Shown piece after piece: positions 37,122 to 46,773 of a stretch of 64,000 nucleotides of DNA. Origin of the DNA: Aquella oligotrophica. Lineage in GTDB: Bacteria > Pseudomonadota > Gammaproteobacteria > Burkholderiales > UBA11063. Below the pieces are notes generated by a model. The model was not told where the DNA came from. It made no database searches and saw nothing but the letters and a program-made list of their open reading frames with translations. Made by a program: the position numbers and the translations under genes. Each line of letters starts with the position of its first letter. Positions within the stretch are counted from its first letter, which is position 1. The stretch spans positions 1,922,001-1,986,000 of the forward strand of contig NZ_CP024847.1 in NCBI RefSeq assembly GCF_002892535.1. Direction: 5' to 3'.

Positions 37122-37915
37122 TATTTTATTATTCTTTGACGGGACATTTCAAAAACAGCTACTGCAGCTGCCATTGCAAGATTAAGCGATTCAGCATCGC
37201 CACACATCGGAATACTCACATGATTGATTAATTTGGATTTTAGTTTTTCAGTTAACCCATTTCCTTCATTACCAAGGACGATAGCAGTTGGAATATTCAG
37301 ATTAACTTCATAAATACTCCCAGCGGCATCCGGAATCATTGCCAAAGCTTGCCCGTGATAACTACTAATAAACTGCTCTAGATCAATTTCGGTGAAGATA
37401 TTTAATCCAAACTGGATGCCCTGCGATGCGCGTAATACTTTGGGATTATATGGATCAACACTTTTAGGCGATAGAACTACATTATTTATACCACCAGCAC
37501 GAGCTACCCGAAAAATTGTCCCAAGATTACCTGGATCCTGAATATTTTCCAGAAGAATGTAACTTTCATCATGAGAAACAAGTAGTTCTTTTTGAGAAAT
37601 ATTGATTAGCCCAACGCAATCAGTTGCTGAATCAAGAAGATTCATCTTATCCATGATTTTATCAATAACTAACACAGTCCTATCGATAAGATCATATTTT
37701 GCAATTAATTCCTCATAATCTGTAAGTTTACTCTCATTTATATATAGCTTTGCTAGTAGCTGATGCTTGGCAGCCTCTTCAATAAGATGATACCCATAAA
37801 TGACAGATTGTTGTGATACTTTACGAAATTTAGAATCCGTAGCAAGCTTCACAACATATTTGATCTGATTATTTTCTTTTGATTCAATAAGAGAATATAT
37901 GGCATCACCTTCCAA
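37121..37915 (-). CDS. TrmH/SpoU family RNA 2'-O-methyltransferase
   Basis: A 264-residue SPOUT methyltransferase. The N-terminal substrate domain ends near residue 100, and the C-terminal knot shows motif 1 LLENIQDPGNLGTIFRVARAGG (read in parts as IQDPGNLGTI and RVARAGGI), motif 2 AIVLGNEGNGL and motif 3 SIPMCGDAESLNLAMAAAVAVFE. The pattern fits the rRNA methylase TsnR/RlmB-like branch; the exact nucleotide is unknown. The start is TTG at 37915, since no ATG or GTG fits upstream in the frame. The ald terminator hairpin lies within its leader. It precedes hemC, a neighbourhood I do not recognise as standard. Confidence 0.85.
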   Translation of the reverse strand: MEGDAIYSLIESKENNQIKYVVKLATDSKFRKVSQQSVIYGYHLIEEAAKHQLLAKLYINESKLTDYEELIAKYDLIDRTVLVIDKIMDKMNLLDSATDCVGLINISQKELLVSHDESYILLENIQDPGNLGTIFRVARAGGINNVVLSPKSVDPYNPKVLRASQGIQFGLNIFTEIDLEQFISSYHGQALAMIPDAAGSIYEVNLNIPTAIVLGNEGNGLTEKLKSKLINHVSIPMCGDAESLNLAMAAAVAVFEMSRQRIIK

Positions 37916-37916
37916 T

Positions 37917-37949
37917 AAAAATACCTACCGTATTCAGGTAGGTATTTTA
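37917..37949 (-). terminator. Terminator after ald
   Basis: aaaaatacctacc and ggtaggtatttt form a strong stem with a 7-base loop and are flanked by A and T runs. Reading leftwards it stops ald; the start of the next gene lies only 2 bases beyond, so readthrough would be needed for coexpression. Confidence 0.8.
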
Positions 37950-37974
37950 ACAAATTGACTAAAATTCAATCTGA

Positions 37975-39105
37975 TTAATTATAAGCAACTGTACTTAGAA
38001 TTGTATTTGGATCAACGTAAGTATAACCTAAATCACGTGCAACTGCATAATATGTAATATTACCGTGGCATACATTAAGCCCATTCATCAAATGTGGATT
38101 ATCCTTAATTGCCTGTTTCCAGCCTTTATCGGCAAGCTCAACCACGAATGGTAGCGTTGCATTTGTCAAAGCTAGTGTTGAAGTTTTAGCAACAGCACCC
38201 GGCATATTCGCAACACAATAATGAACAACATCATCAACCACATAAGTTGGATTTTCATGAGTTGTAGGCATTGAAGTTTCAAAACAACCACCCTGATCAA
38301 TTGCCACATCAACCAAAACCGCACCCTTTTTCATTTCTTTTAGCATAGCACGGCTAACCAATTTTGGTGCTGCTGCCCCAGGAATAAGAACCGCACCAAC
38401 AACGAGATGTGCAGAACGAATAGCTTTTTCCAGATTCATATGATTACTGTAGATGGTTTTAATCCGTCCACCAAAATCATTATCAATTTTTTTAAGCACA
38501 TTCAAGTTACGGTCAAATAATGTAACATCAGCACCCAAACCAGCAGCCATCCGAGCAGCATTGATACCAACTACACCACCACCAATCACGATTACATTAG
38601 CAGGTTTAACACCCGGTACACCACCAAGCAATACACCACAACCACCTTTATGGCGCTCTAAAGCATGTGCCCCAGCTTGAATCGATAAACGCCCAGCAAC
38701 TTCAGACATTGGTGCTAATAGTGGTAAACCACCATTTATATCGGTTACTGTTTCATAAGCAATTGCTACGCAATCAGAATCAAGTAAGCCTTTTGCTTGT
38801 TCTGGATCTGGTGCTAAATGTAGATAAGTAAATAAAATCTGCCCTGGGCGCAGCATTTTACACTCAACAGCTTGTGGTTCTTTAACTTTTACTATCATTT
38901 CCGCTTTGGCAAAAACTTCTTCTGCTGATTTCGCAATCATTGCTCCGGCTTTGATATAATCTTCATCATCATAACCGATAGCCAATCCAGCTTTAGTTTC
39001 AACTAGAATCTGATGCCCATGTCGTACCAACTCATAAACTCCGGCAGGCGTCATCCCCACACGATATTCATGATTTTTAATTTCCTTAGGAACTCCAACT
39101 AACAT
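37975..39105 (-). CDS. ald: Alanine dehydrogenase
   Basis: A 376-residue NAD-dependent enzyme that reversibly deaminates alanine to pyruvate. It starts with [19 protein letters not shown], has the Lys in VKVKEP, the catalytic His in LHLAPDPEQ, the NAD-binding [24 protein letters not shown], and [19 protein letters not shown]. The frame opens upstream to a TTG at 39117, but that overlaps the ribosome site GAGG; ATG 39105 is 6 bases after it. The alanine aminotransferase gene elsewhere in the window can be a second route from alanine. Confidence 0.95.
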   Translation of the reverse strand: MLVGVPKEIKNHEYRVGMTPAGVYELVRHGHQILVETKAGLAIGYDDEDYIKAGAMIAKSAEEVFAKAEMIVKVKEPQAVECKMLRPGQILFTYLHLAPDPEQAKGLLDSDCVAIAYETVTDINGGLPLLAPMSEVAGRLSIQAGAHALERHKGGCGVLLGGVPGVKPANVIVIGGGVVGINAARMAAGLGADVTLFDRNLNVLKKIDNDFGGRIKTIYSNHMNLEKAIRSAHLVVGAVLIPGAAAPKLVSRAMLKEMKKGAVLVDVAIDQGGCFETSMPTTHENPTYVVDDVVHYCVANMPGAVAKTSTLALTNATLPFVVELADKGWKQAIKDNPHLMNGLNVCHGNITYYAVARDLGYTYVDPNTILSTVAYN

Positions 39106-39180
39106 AACATACCTCAAAATTTATTAACGATGGCTGGATTCTAATACACCTGACGAACTAATGCTATCTGCAGCGCAACA

Positions 39181-39212
39181 AAAAAGCCCCAGATTTATCT
39201 GGAGCTTTTTAC
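39181..39212 (-). terminator. Terminator after pnp
   Basis: aaaaagccccaga and tctggagcttttt pair with one mismatch over 13 positions, with a 4-base loop and A/T runs. It sits between pnp and ald. Confidence 0.75.
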
Positions 39213-39216
39213 CAAT

Positions 39217-41361
39217 TTACTGAACAGTTGATGTTTCAGGCTGTGGGGATGGAGCTTGAGGAGGAACTTCCGGCTGCGGTAAAGTTGCTTTGATAGACAA
39301 ACGCATTCTACCACGATCATCAAACTCAATTACCTTAACATTAACTTCCTGACCTTCTTTCAGATAATCAGCAACATTATTTACCCGCTCAACGGCAATC
39401 TGAGAAACATGGACAAAACCTTCACGTCCACCAAGGATTGCTACCATAGCCCCCATATTGCGATCAAGCAAACGGGTAACCTTACCTTGATAAATTTCAC
39501 CTAATACAGCTTCAGCAACAATACCTTCAATTATTGAACGTGCTTTATCAGCAGATTCACGTGAACTTGAAGCAATCGTAACCACACCTTCATCCGTAAT
39601 ATCAATGGTAGCACCAGTATCAGCAATAATCCCTTTAATCACTGAACCACCTTTACCAATTACATCCTTGATTTTCTCAGGATTAATTTTCATGGTATAT
39701 AAACGTGGCACACGCTCAGATAACATTTTAGGATACGGCAAAGCAGCTTTCATCAAACCAAGAATATGCATCCGTCCTTCACGCGCCTGCTGTAATGCAA
39801 CTTGCATGATAGGCTTACTAATTCCCTCGATTTTAATATCCATTTGTAGTGCAGTAACACCTTTTTCTGTTCCCGCAACTTTAAAATCCATATCACCAAG
39901 ATGATCTTCATCACCAAGAATATCGGTTAGAATCGCAAATTTATTCCCATCAAGAATCAATCCCATAGCAACACCAGCCACATGATCTTTAACTGGCACA
40001 CCAGCTTCCATCATTGATAAACAACCTGCACAAACCGTTGCCATTGACGATGAACCATTTGATTCAAGAACCTCAGAAACTATACGTAAGCTGTATGGAA
40101 ATACCTCAGTATCCGGTAACACCGCAGCTAATGCACGTTTAGCCAAGTTACCATGACCAATTTCACGACGTTTTGGAGCACCCAAACGTCCACACTCCCC
40201 TGTTGAAAAAGGAGGGAAGTTATAGTGAAGCATAAAACGCTCAGAATAAGTACCAGCAATTGCATCTATCGTTTGCTCGTCCATTTTTGTACCCAAAGTT
40301 ACAACGCCTAAAGCTTGTGTTTCACCACGAGTAAACAATGAAGAACCATGCGCACGTGGCAATAAACCAAGCTGAATATCAATCGGACGAACTGTTTTAG
40401 TATCACGACCATCAATACGCGGCTCACCACTTAGAATTTTATTTCGAACAATGCTTGATTCCAAATCAAATAAATGATTATTAACTGTATTTAATGAAAG
40501 TTTATTTTCTTCTGTAATTACCTGTGCAACTACAGCTTCTTTCACTTCGTTAACTTTGCTATAACGCGCTTGTTTTTGACGAATATTATATGCATCAACC
40601 AAGCCTTGATGAGCTAGTTCTTTAATCTTAGCAATTAGCGCTTCATCTTTAGCTGGAGGAGTCCAATCCCAAACTACCGGATTTACTTCACGGACAAATT
40701 CATTAATTGCATTAATAACTGCTTGAGATTGCTCATGACCAAACATCACCGCTGCAAGCATTACATCTTCTGGAAGTTCTTTTGCTTCAGATTCAACCAT
40801 CAATACTGCTTGTTTAGTACCAGCAACTACTAGATCAAGACTAGACTCAAGTAATTTTGTAGGTCCTGGATTTAAAACAAACTGGCCATCGACATAACCA
40901 ACACGTGCAGCGCCAACTGGACCTTTAAATGGAACGCCAGATAAAGACAAAGCAGCGGAAGCACCAATGATTGCAGGAATATCAGAACTAATCTCAGGAT
41001 CAAGAGATAATACTTGAGCTACGATCTGAATTTCGTTATAAAAACCTTCTGGGAATAATGGGCGAATTGGGCGATCAATCAAACGACAAACTAAAATTTC
41101 ATGGTTAGCCTGACGACCATCACGCTTTAGAAATCCGCCTGGGATTTTACCAACAGCATAAGATTTTTCAAAATAATCAACAGTTAGCGGGAAAAAATCC
41201 TGCCCTTCTTTTGCTTCTTTATTAGCTACCACAGTAACTAATACTACGGTTTCACCCATAGTTACTTTAACGCTAGCGCTCGCCTGACGAGCCATAACAC
41301 CAGTTTCTAATGAAACTTCATGATTTCCATACTGGAAAGTTTTAGTAATTTTATTAAACAA
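39217..41361 (-). CDS. pnp: Polyribonucleotide nucleotidyltransferase (PNPase)
   Basis: A 714-residue phosphorolytic 3'-5' exoribonuclease of the degradosome. Two RNase PH domains flank a helical region: the first has [15 protein letters not shown], the second has [27 protein letters not shown] and [21 protein letters not shown] domain ([13 protein letters not shown]) and an S1 domain ([11 protein letters not shown]) end the protein, with a Pro/Gln tail. The frame runs on upstream, but family members start MFNK; here TTG 41361 gives that start with AGGA 9 bases before it. It lies downstream of rpsO with an inverted-repeat leader, as in E. coli, where PNPase controls its own mRNA. Confidence 0.97.
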   Translation of the reverse strand: MFNKITKTFQYGNHEVSLETGVMARQASASVKVTMGETVVLVTVVANKEAKEGQDFFPLTVDYFEKSYAVGKIPGGFLKRDGRQANHEILVCRLIDRPIRPLFPEGFYNEIQIVAQVLSLDPEISSDIPAIIGASAALSLSGVPFKGPVGAARVGYVDGQFVLNPGPTKLLESSLDLVVAGTKQAVLMVESEAKELPEDVMLAAVMFGHEQSQAVINAINEFVREVNPVVWDWTPPAKDEALIAKIKELAHQGLVDAYNIRQKQARYSKVNEVKEAVVAQVITEENKLSLNTVNNHLFDLESSIVRNKILSGEPRIDGRDTKTVRPIDIQLGLLPRAHGSSLFTRGETQALGVVTLGTKMDEQTIDAIAGTYSERFMLHYNFPPFSTGECGRLGAPKRREIGHGNLAKRALAAVLPDTEVFPYSLRIVSEVLESNGSSSMATVCAGCLSMMEAGVPVKDHVAGVAMGLILDGNKFAILTDILGDEDHLGDMDFKVAGTEKGVTALQMDIKIEGISKPIMQVALQQAREGRMHILGLMKAALPYPKMLSERVPRLYTMKINPEKIKDVIGKGGSVIKGIIADTGATIDITDEGVVTIASSSRESADKARSIIEGIVAEAVLGEIYQGKVTRLLDRNMGAMVAILGGREGFVHVSQIAVERVNNVADYLKEGQEVNVKVIEFDDRGRMRLSIKATLPQPEVPPQAPSPQPETSTVQ

Positions 41362-41397
41362 TGTTTTGCTTCCTAAAAAATAAGCCAACAGAACCAA

Positions 41398-41461
41398 AAG
41401 AAGCTATTTGATCAACTCAGTGACTTGATTAGTCAGCACTAAGCAGATTAAATAGCTTCTT
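41398..41461 (-). promoter_or_regulatory. Inverted-repeat leader of pnp
   Basis: aagaagctattt (41398-41409) is mirrored by aaatagcttctt (41450-41461), a perfect 12-bp stem with a 40-base loop holding a smaller tgact/agtca pair. It lies in the pnp mRNA between the rpsO terminator and the start of pnp. In E. coli the equivalent stem is cut by RNase III to allow autoregulation, so a similar role is likely. Confidence 0.65.
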
Positions 41462-41494
41462 AGACCTTTTGCACTGTTGCTCTGGTTATAAAAA

Positions 41495-41525
41495 GAAAAG
41501 TGGTAGATATTCTACCACTTTTTTA
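41495..41525 (-). terminator. Terminator after rpsO
   Basis: aaaagtggtaga and tctaccactttt form a 12-bp stem with a 2-base loop, with T-rich sequence after it on the minus strand. Some transcripts must read through to reach pnp. Confidence 0.8.
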
Positions 41526-41795
41526 TTATTTACGTAAGCCTAATTCTTTGATAAGACCAGCGTACTTGCTAAAATCAGTACGTTTAAGATAATCAAGTAA
41601 ACGACGACGTTGCGAAACAAGTTTTAATAGACCACGGCGTGAATGATGATCTTTAGCATGAACTTTAAAATGTTCTGTAAGTTCATTAATTCTAGCTGTT
41701 AAAAGTGCTACTTGCACTTCCGAAGATCCAGTATCACCAGCTTTACGTTGAAATTTTGAAACGATTTCCGCTTTTTTAACTGCGTTCATTGACAT
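41526..41795 (-). CDS. rpsO: 30S ribosomal protein S15
   Basis: An 89-residue ribosomal protein that binds 16S rRNA early in 30S assembly. It contains [54 protein letters not shown] and a short C-terminal helix, all standard for S15. ATG 41795 has AAGGA 7 bases before it. A near-consensus promoter precedes it, a terminator follows, and pnp is downstream, the conserved rpsO-pnp order. Confidence 0.98.
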   Translation of the reverse strand: MSMNAVKKAEIVSKFQRKAGDTGSSEVQVALLTARINELTEHFKVHAKDHHSRRGLLKLVSQRRRLLDYLKRTDFSKYAGLIKELGLRK

Positions 41796-41825
41796 AATAA
41801 ATTCCTTAATATAAGGTTATTGATA

Positions 41826-41854
41826 AGTATAGCCAAGTAATAACCTACCGTCAA
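41826..41854 (-). promoter_or_regulatory. Promoter of rpsO
   Basis: On the minus strand TTGACG (41849-41854) and TATACT (41826-41831) are 17 bases apart, a near-consensus sigma-70 promoter, about 30 bases before the rpsO ATG. Confidence 0.85.
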
Positions 41855-41917
41855 AACCTAGCAATACTCCACTAAAGGTCAAGATTATACCATAAATATC
41901 CCGATACAGTAACAATA

Positions 41918-42982
41918 CTAGTTACTGTATACCTTCAGAACTTGCCCTTCATAAACAAAATTAGCACCAGCCGACACAACTTTATCACCGTCATGGATTA
42001 ATCCTTTTTTCACCTTCATTGTATTGCCATCAGTAGCAATTACTTCCACAGGTACAAATTTGGCTTTGCTATTGGCATCCAGTAACCAGATTCCTGTTTT
42101 GCCATTATTGGTATAAAGGCTATTTAGTGGTAAGACTACGCCGTCAGCAGAATTAAGCGGTTTTATAGTTACATCAGCAGACATTCCATATTTAACATCT
42201 GATTCAGCATTTAACACAACTACCCGTGCGGCATAGGTTCTAGTTTGCTGATCACTCGCCTGATTAATGATCCTAATTTTCCCGACATAGTTTTTATTAG
42301 TTGCCCAAAGCCTAACATCAGCAGGCATACCAATTTTATAATCATTAATTTGTGCTTCAGGTAAATCAATAGCAACCTCTTTATTGCCCGAAACCGCCAT
42401 TGTAGCAACAGTCTGCCCAGCAGAAACAACCTGTCCTGCATCCATATTAATTGAAGAAATCACACCATCTGATGGTGCAACCAAAGTAGTATACTGTACC
42501 TGATTTTTGCTATTTGCAAGCTGGTTATTAGCTTCCTCATATTGTGCCTTAGCACTATCAAATTGAGCCTTTTGTGAATCATATTGAGCTTGAGAAACAA
42601 AATTCTGCTTTAACAATTGTTTGTAACGTTCAAGATTTGCTTCCTGAGTTACATAATTGGACTTAGCTGAAGCAAGTTGCGCAGTTGCCGAATCCGCAGA
42701 TAATTTATAATCTGTTGGATCAAGTTTAGCAAGTGCCTGCCCTTTTTTTACAAATTGCCCAATATCAACTAATCTGATAACAATCTTGCCATTTACTCGA
42801 AAAGAAAGATTCGGTTCATATTCAGCATGAATATTGCCATGAAAAGTGCTATAGCCTCTATCAACACCACCACCAACAACAAAGATTTTTACATAGCGAG
42901 TATCATCGGCTACTTCAGTTTTTTTACTACATGAAATAATTGCACCGGATAACAATAACAGCACAGCAATTTTCTTAATCAT
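41918..42982 (-). CDS. RND efflux periplasmic adaptor lipoprotein
   Basis: A 354-residue protein with a lipoprotein signal (hydrophobic residues 5-17, Cys18 after GAIIS). It has the biotinyl-lipoyl halves: RVNGKIVIRLVDIGQFVKKGQALAKLDPTDY (read as GQFVKKGQALAKLD) and VAPSDGVISSINMDAGQVVSAGQ, separated by a hairpin coiled coil of about 70 residues rich in Ala and Gln. This is the membrane fusion protein fold of MexH/AcrA type. No inner-membrane RND pump or outer-membrane channel is adjacent, so it is an orphan here. The Lys/Asp-rich C-terminal barrel follows. It sits 2 bases after murA in the same direction. Confidence 0.88.
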   Translation of the reverse strand: MIKKIAVLLLLSGAIISCSKKTEVADDTRYVKIFVVGGGVDRGYSTFHGNIHAEYEPNLSFRVNGKIVIRLVDIGQFVKKGQALAKLDPTDYKLSADSATAQLASAKSNYVTQEANLERYKQLLKQNFVSQAQYDSQKAQFDSAKAQYEEANNQLANSKNQVQYTTLVAPSDGVISSINMDAGQVVSAGQTVATMAVSGNKEVAIDLPEAQINDYKIGMPADVRLWATNKNYVGKIRIINQASDQQTRTYAARVVVLNAESDVKYGMSADVTIKPLNSADGVVLPLNSLYTNNGKTGIWLLDANSKAKFVPVEVIATDGNTMKVKKGLIHDGDKVVSAGANFVYEGQVLKVYSN

Positions 42983-42984
42983 GA

Positions 42985-44238
42985 TTACCCCTTGATTCTA
43001 ACTATATTAGCACCAACATTGTTAAGCTTTTCTTCAATATGTTCATAACCACGATCAAGATGATAAATCCTATCAACGACCGTTTCACCTTCAGCAAACA
43101 TCCCGGCTAAAACTAAAGAAGCCGAAGCCCGTAAATCAGTCGCCATCACCTGAGCACCATATAAACGTTCTACACCATGAACAATTGCTACATTACCATC
43201 AATATCAATATTAGCACCCATACGACATAATTCCGGTACATGCATATAGCGATTTTCAAAAATTGTTTCTGTCAAGCGCCCAGTACCTTCAGCAACACAG
43301 TTCAAGGTCATTAATTGCGCCTGCATATCAGTTGGAAAAGCAGGGTATGGCAAAGTTATTATATCTACTGCCTGCGGTCTTTTATTCATTTTAATATGAA
43401 TAAAATCATTTCCTTCATCAATATCAGCACCAGCTTTTATTAACTTTTCAATAATCGCGCCCATCGTATCTGGTCTAGCATGAGTTAGCGTAATATCACC
43501 TTGAGTTAGAGCGGCGGCAACAGCAAAAGTTCCAGCTTCAATCCTATCCGCAATAATGGCATGCTCAGCACCATGGAGTTTTTCAACACCATGTATAACT
43601 AATTTATCACTACCAACACCCTCAATCTTTGCACCCATCTTAATAAGGCAATGAGCAAGATCAGTAACTTCAGGCTCACGAGCAGCATTTTCAAGAATAG
43701 TAGTTCCTTCAGCAAGGACTGCTGCCATCATAAGATTTTCGGTACCAGTAACGGTCACCATATCCATAACGATACGCGCACCTTTTAATCTACTTGCTTT
43801 AGCTTTGATGTAGCCATGCTCAATGGTAATTTCGGCACCCATCGCTTCCAATCCCTTAATATGCTGATCAACTGGCCTAGCACCGATCGCACAGCCGCCA
43901 GGTAAGCTAACTTCCGCGTAACCAAAGCGTGCAACCAAAGGACATAAGACTAAAATTGAAGCACGCATAGTTTTAACCAGTTCATATGGCGCTACTTGAG
44001 ATGTTACATTTGAAGCATCAAATACCATAGTGCTATTGCTAAAATTAACCTTAACACCCATTCCTGATAGGAGTTTCTCCAATGTATAAATATCTTTTAG
44101 TTGCGGAACATTAGTAAGAGTTAATTGCTCTGCGGTTAAAAGTGAAGCACAAACAATCGGTAACGCCGCATTTTTAGCACCCGATACTCGAATATCACCC
44201 TTGAGATTCATTGAATGATTTACGACTAATTTATCCAT
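42985..44238 (-). CDS. murA: UDP-N-acetylglucosamine 1-carboxyvinyltransferase
   Basis: A 417-residue enzyme for the first step of peptidoglycan precursor synthesis (enolpyruvyl transfer from PEP). The catalytic Cys116 lies in [20 protein letters not shown], and the fold ends with [19 protein letters not shown] and [24 protein letters not shown] at 22-27 is the UDP-GlcNAc loop. With Cys rather than Asp at 116, fosfomycin sensitivity is expected from the family. Its start overlaps the ibaG stop by 8 bases. Confidence 0.97.
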   Translation of the reverse strand: MDKLVVNHSMNLKGDIRVSGAKNAALPIVCASLLTAEQLTLTNVPQLKDIYTLEKLLSGMGVKVNFSNSTMVFDASNVTSQVAPYELVKTMRASILVLCPLVARFGYAEVSLPGGCAIGARPVDQHIKGLEAMGAEITIEHGYIKAKASRLKGARIVMDMVTVTGTENLMMAAVLAEGTTILENAAREPEVTDLAHCLIKMGAKIEGVGSDKLVIHGVEKLHGAEHAIIADRIEAGTFAVAAALTQGDITLTHARPDTMGAIIEKLIKAGADIDEGNDFIHIKMNKRPQAVDIITLPYPAFPTDMQAQLMTLNCVAEGTGRLTETIFENRYMHVPELCRMGANIDIDGNVAIVHGVERLYGAQVMATDLRASASLVLAGMFAEGETVVDRIYHLDRGYEHIEEKLNNVGANIVRIKG

Positions 44239-44470
44239 TAATTTCTTTCCATTCGTTAGCTGTATATAACTTCATTGATAAAGCATGAACCTCTTCCTTC
44301 ATTCTGTCACCCAAAGCAGCATAAATCATACGATGACGCATAATTCTCGACTTATCTTGAAACTCATCACTTACCACAATTGCATCAAAATGACGCCCAT
44401 CACCACTGACATCTAGAAACTCGCAGGCAATATGTTCTGCGATAGCCTGATAAATTACATCTTCAAGCAT
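44231..44470 (-). CDS. ibaG: BolA family protein IbaG-like
   Basis: A 79-residue BolA-like protein ([14 protein letters not shown] at the start, [15 protein letters not shown] in the middle, [13 protein letters not shown] and [10 protein letters not shown] at the end). Such proteins work with monothiol glutaredoxins in iron-sulfur and iron trafficking. ATG 44470 has GAGG 6 bases upstream and is preferred over the ATG at 44482. The overlap with murA is the conserved ibaG-murA pair of proteobacteria. Confidence 0.9.
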   Translation of the reverse strand: MLEDVIYQAIAEHIACEFLDVSGDGRHFDAIVVSDEFQDKSRIMRHRMIYAALGDRMKEEVHALSMKLYTANEWKEING

Positions 44471-44490
44471 AAATAACCTCAAAATAATAA

Positions 44491-45243
44491 TTAATGTTTT
44501 ATGTTTATTCCGCGTTTCAACATTTGCACTCCAATTAGGTTAATAATCAAAGCAAATACAAATACAAATATCGCACCATTTAATATTGAAAAACTGGCAT
44601 GCCCGATAAAGCCAAAACGAAACCCATCAACAATATATAAAAATGGATCAAGCATTGCTAAACTACGCCAAAAAGGACCCAAATTTTGAATATTATAAAA
44701 AATCCCGGATAGATAAATTAGTGGTACCATGATAAACGACTGAAAACCTGCCAACTGGTCAAATTTTTCACTCCAGATACCAATGATCATGCCAAGCCCA
44801 CCAGTAATCAGTGAACCAAAAATTGCAAAATAAAGAATAGCCCAAACATGTTCAAAATGAAAACTACCAAACCAAACTATTCCTAGAAGCACAGCCGCAC
44901 CAACCATAAGCCCACGAATAACACTAGCAACAAGATAAGCTGCATACATATTTAATGCCGTAACAGGTGCCATTAGGACAAAAATAATGTTCCCAGTATA
45001 TTTAGACTGAATTAGACTACTTGAACTATTTCCAAATGCATTTAATAAAATCTGCATCATCACCAGCCCAGGGATAAGAAACATTGAATACGTTACATGT
45101 TCAAGCCCAGTATCAATTACCGCAAACTGACTACCAAAGATAAGTTGATAAAGTAATGCCGTTGATAGTGGACCTAAAACAGTTTGTACCCAAATTGAAG
45201 AAAATCGATATACTTCTTTTTTTATTAACGCAAAAAATGGCAT
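44491..45243 (-). CDS. ABC-2 type exporter permease (YadH-like)
   Basis: A 250-residue inner-membrane protein with six helices and the ABC-2 signature region GGLGMIIGIWSEKFDQLAGFQSFIMVPLIYLSGIFY. It opens with ALIKKEVYRF and a cytoplasmic helix. It follows its ATPase by one base and belongs to the YadGH type. The substrate is unknown. The location before ibaG-murA is the betaproteobacterial order. Confidence 0.9.
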   Translation of the reverse strand: MPFFALIKKEVYRFSSIWVQTVLGPLSTALLYQLIFGSQFAVIDTGLEHVTYSMFLIPGLVMMQILLNAFGNSSSSLIQSKYTGNIIFVLMAPVTALNMYAAYLVASVIRGLMVGAAVLLGIVWFGSFHFEHVWAILYFAIFGSLITGGLGMIIGIWSEKFDQLAGFQSFIMVPLIYLSGIFYNIQNLGPFWRSLAMLDPFLYIVDGFRFGFIGHASFSILNGAIFVFVFALIINLIGVQMLKRGINIKH

Positions 45244-45244
45244 C

Positions 45245-46144
45245 TTAACGACCTAAATATTTTAAAAAAATGTCTTCTAACTTGGGTTTATTAATATTCA
45301 TATTATCAACCTTGATTCCAGCCTTATTAAGCTCAGTTAGGATCATGAGTATATCATCATTATTTCTAACACTAAGTATAGACTTATTTGCTTCTTTGCC
45401 AATAACTAACTGCGCTAAGCTCCCAGCAATTTGACCTTCGTTTGTTTCAATTTCAAAAGTAACTGGAAGATCACTTGATTGCGCAATTAACTCATTTTTT
45501 GAGCTCTTGGCAATAATTTTACCTTTGTCTATCATCACTATCTGATTACACAGTTTTTCCACTTCTTCAAGATAATGCGTAGTAAGTAGAATCGTGTGCC
45601 CCTCATGATGAAGTTTACTGATAAACTCCCAAAGGTTTTTCCTAATTTCTACATCGACACCAGCAGTTGGTTCATCAAGAATTATCACGGGTGGTTTATG
45701 TACCAATGCCTGTGCCACCATTAAGCGACGTTTCATTCCACCTGATAAACTCCGTGTATTTGCATGAGCTTTATCATCAAGATGCATTCCAGCCAATATT
45801 TCATCCAACCAGCGCTTATTGTTTTTTACCCCATATAATCCTGATTGAAACTGCAATGTTTGATAAACCGTCAAAAAAGGATCAAAGGCTATTTCCTGTG
45901 GCACAACTCCCAATTTTGATTTCGCCGCCACCACATCACTAAGCACATCGTGCCCCATTACTTTTATTTCGCCATCAAAACGATTGATCCCGGCGATAGA
46001 TGAAATCAATGTTGTTTTGCCAGCACCGTTTACGCCAAGCAAGCCAATAAAATCACCTTGCTTTACCTGAAAATCAACCTCATGAAGTGCTTGAAATTTA
46101 TTTTTATAAATCTTACTTACTTTATTTATTTCTAATGCATACAA
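45245..46144 (-). CDS. ABC-2 type exporter ATP-binding protein (YadG-like)
   Basis: A 299-residue ATPase with Walker A GVNGAGKTT, Q-loop LGVVPQE, signature SLSGGMKRRL, Walker B VIILDEPTAGVD and switch His in LLTTHYLEE. Order and spacing match E. coli YadG. The frame is open up to 46204 inside ftsB, but TTG 46144, one base after the ftsB stop, gives the usual short start LYALEINKVSKIY; ATG 46180 is an alternative. The permease gene follows directly. It presumably exports a lipid or glycan through the partner permease. Confidence 0.9.
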   Translation of the reverse strand: MYALEINKVSKIYKNKFQALHEVDFQVKQGDFIGLLGVNGAGKTTLISSIAGINRFDGEIKVMGHDVLSDVVAAKSKLGVVPQEIAFDPFLTVYQTLQFQSGLYGVKNNKRWLDEILAGMHLDDKAHANTRSLSGGMKRRLMVAQALVHKPPVIILDEPTAGVDVEIRKNLWEFISKLHHEGHTILLTTHYLEEVEKLCNQIVMIDKGKIIAKSSKNELIAQSSDLPVTFEIETNEGQIAGSLAQLVIGKEANKSILSVRNNDDILMILTELNKAGIKVDNMNINKPKLEDIFLKYLGR

Positions 46145-46145
46145 T

Positions 46146-46448
46146 TTATTTTTTCCCGGATATAGGAGCGGATGCGTCATCTGGTAAAACAACCAGCATC
46201 TCATTTGGTTTAATTAGATTTAATTCTTTCCTAGCCCTAGCTTCCATAAGATCTGCCGAGCCTTTTAATTCCTGTAAATGATCTACAATCAAATCATTAC
46301 GATCTTGTAATTTTTGATTAGTCTTTTCCTGTTGAGAAATCGAATTTTCCAAAGCTTTACTATCATAAATACCACCACGACCATACCATAGCTCGTATTG
46401 GAAAATTGCTATAATAGCACAAAGAACAAGAAATAATATTTTTTGCAT
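46146..46448 (-). CDS. ftsB: Cell division protein FtsB
   Basis: A 100-residue bitopic protein: membrane helix (residues about 3-20), then a coiled coil (about 30-70) with LENSISQQEKTNQKLQDRN and the C-terminal LMEARARKELNLIKPNEMLVVLPD, the FtsB/DivIC pattern. FtsB forms a complex with FtsL and FtsQ at the septum. It is usually next to eno or ispD; here it leads an ABC-2 exporter operon. An extended -10 promoter is 45 bases upstream. Confidence 0.92.
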   Translation of the reverse strand: MQKILFLVLCAIIAIFQYELWYGRGGIYDSKALENSISQQEKTNQKLQDRNDLIVDHLQELKGSADLMEARARKELNLIKPNEMLVVLPDDASAPISGKK

Positions 46449-46492
46449 ATTTAATATGGTGCGGTAAAATTATTTGAAATAATAAACCTAGC

Positions 46493-46501
46493 ATTTTAAC
46501 A
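46493..46501 (-). promoter_or_regulatory. Extended -10 promoter of ftsB
   Basis: On the minus strand TGTTAAAAT ends 45 bases before the ftsB ATG. It is identical to the motifs before nusB, the L,D-transpeptidase gene and valS. Confidence 0.5.
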
Positions 46502-46725
46502 TAATTCATCTAGCATGTAATGTAGCATTATAAATACTACCCTCGCTAGTATTTAAATCCACTTATGAATTTCATTACAAATCCATCCTAATTTATTTTA
46601 CTATAAACCATCAGGAATGCTTACCTATCTTACAACTAGCTCATTTTTCTGAAATTATGACTCTGTCAATAGCCTACACTCTCATGATTATGGCAATCTG
46701 ATTGTGTAAATACCAGAATTAAAAA

Positions 46726-46751
46726 TAGCCATGAATGATGCATCATGGCTA
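46726..46751 (-). terminator. Terminator after MHS transporter
   Basis: tagccatga and tcatggcta form a 9-bp stem with an 8-base loop. On the minus strand it is followed by a short T-rich stretch (ttttta). Confidence 0.55.
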
Positions 46752-46773
46752 GATAAGTAACTATCAAAATAAT

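Larger units (their letters stand above)
46449..46773. other. Intergenic region between ftsB and an MHS transporter
   Basis: Both flanking genes read leftwards. The region holds the ftsB promoter (46493-46501) at the left and the transporter's terminator (46726-46751) at the right. Between about 46502 and 46725 I see no open frame with a ribosome site and no repeat or RNA pattern. Confidence 0.6.

Noticed and set aside
46502-46725. ncRNA in the ftsB-MHS gap
   Set aside because: No stable hairpin or promoter-terminator pair apart from the named sites.
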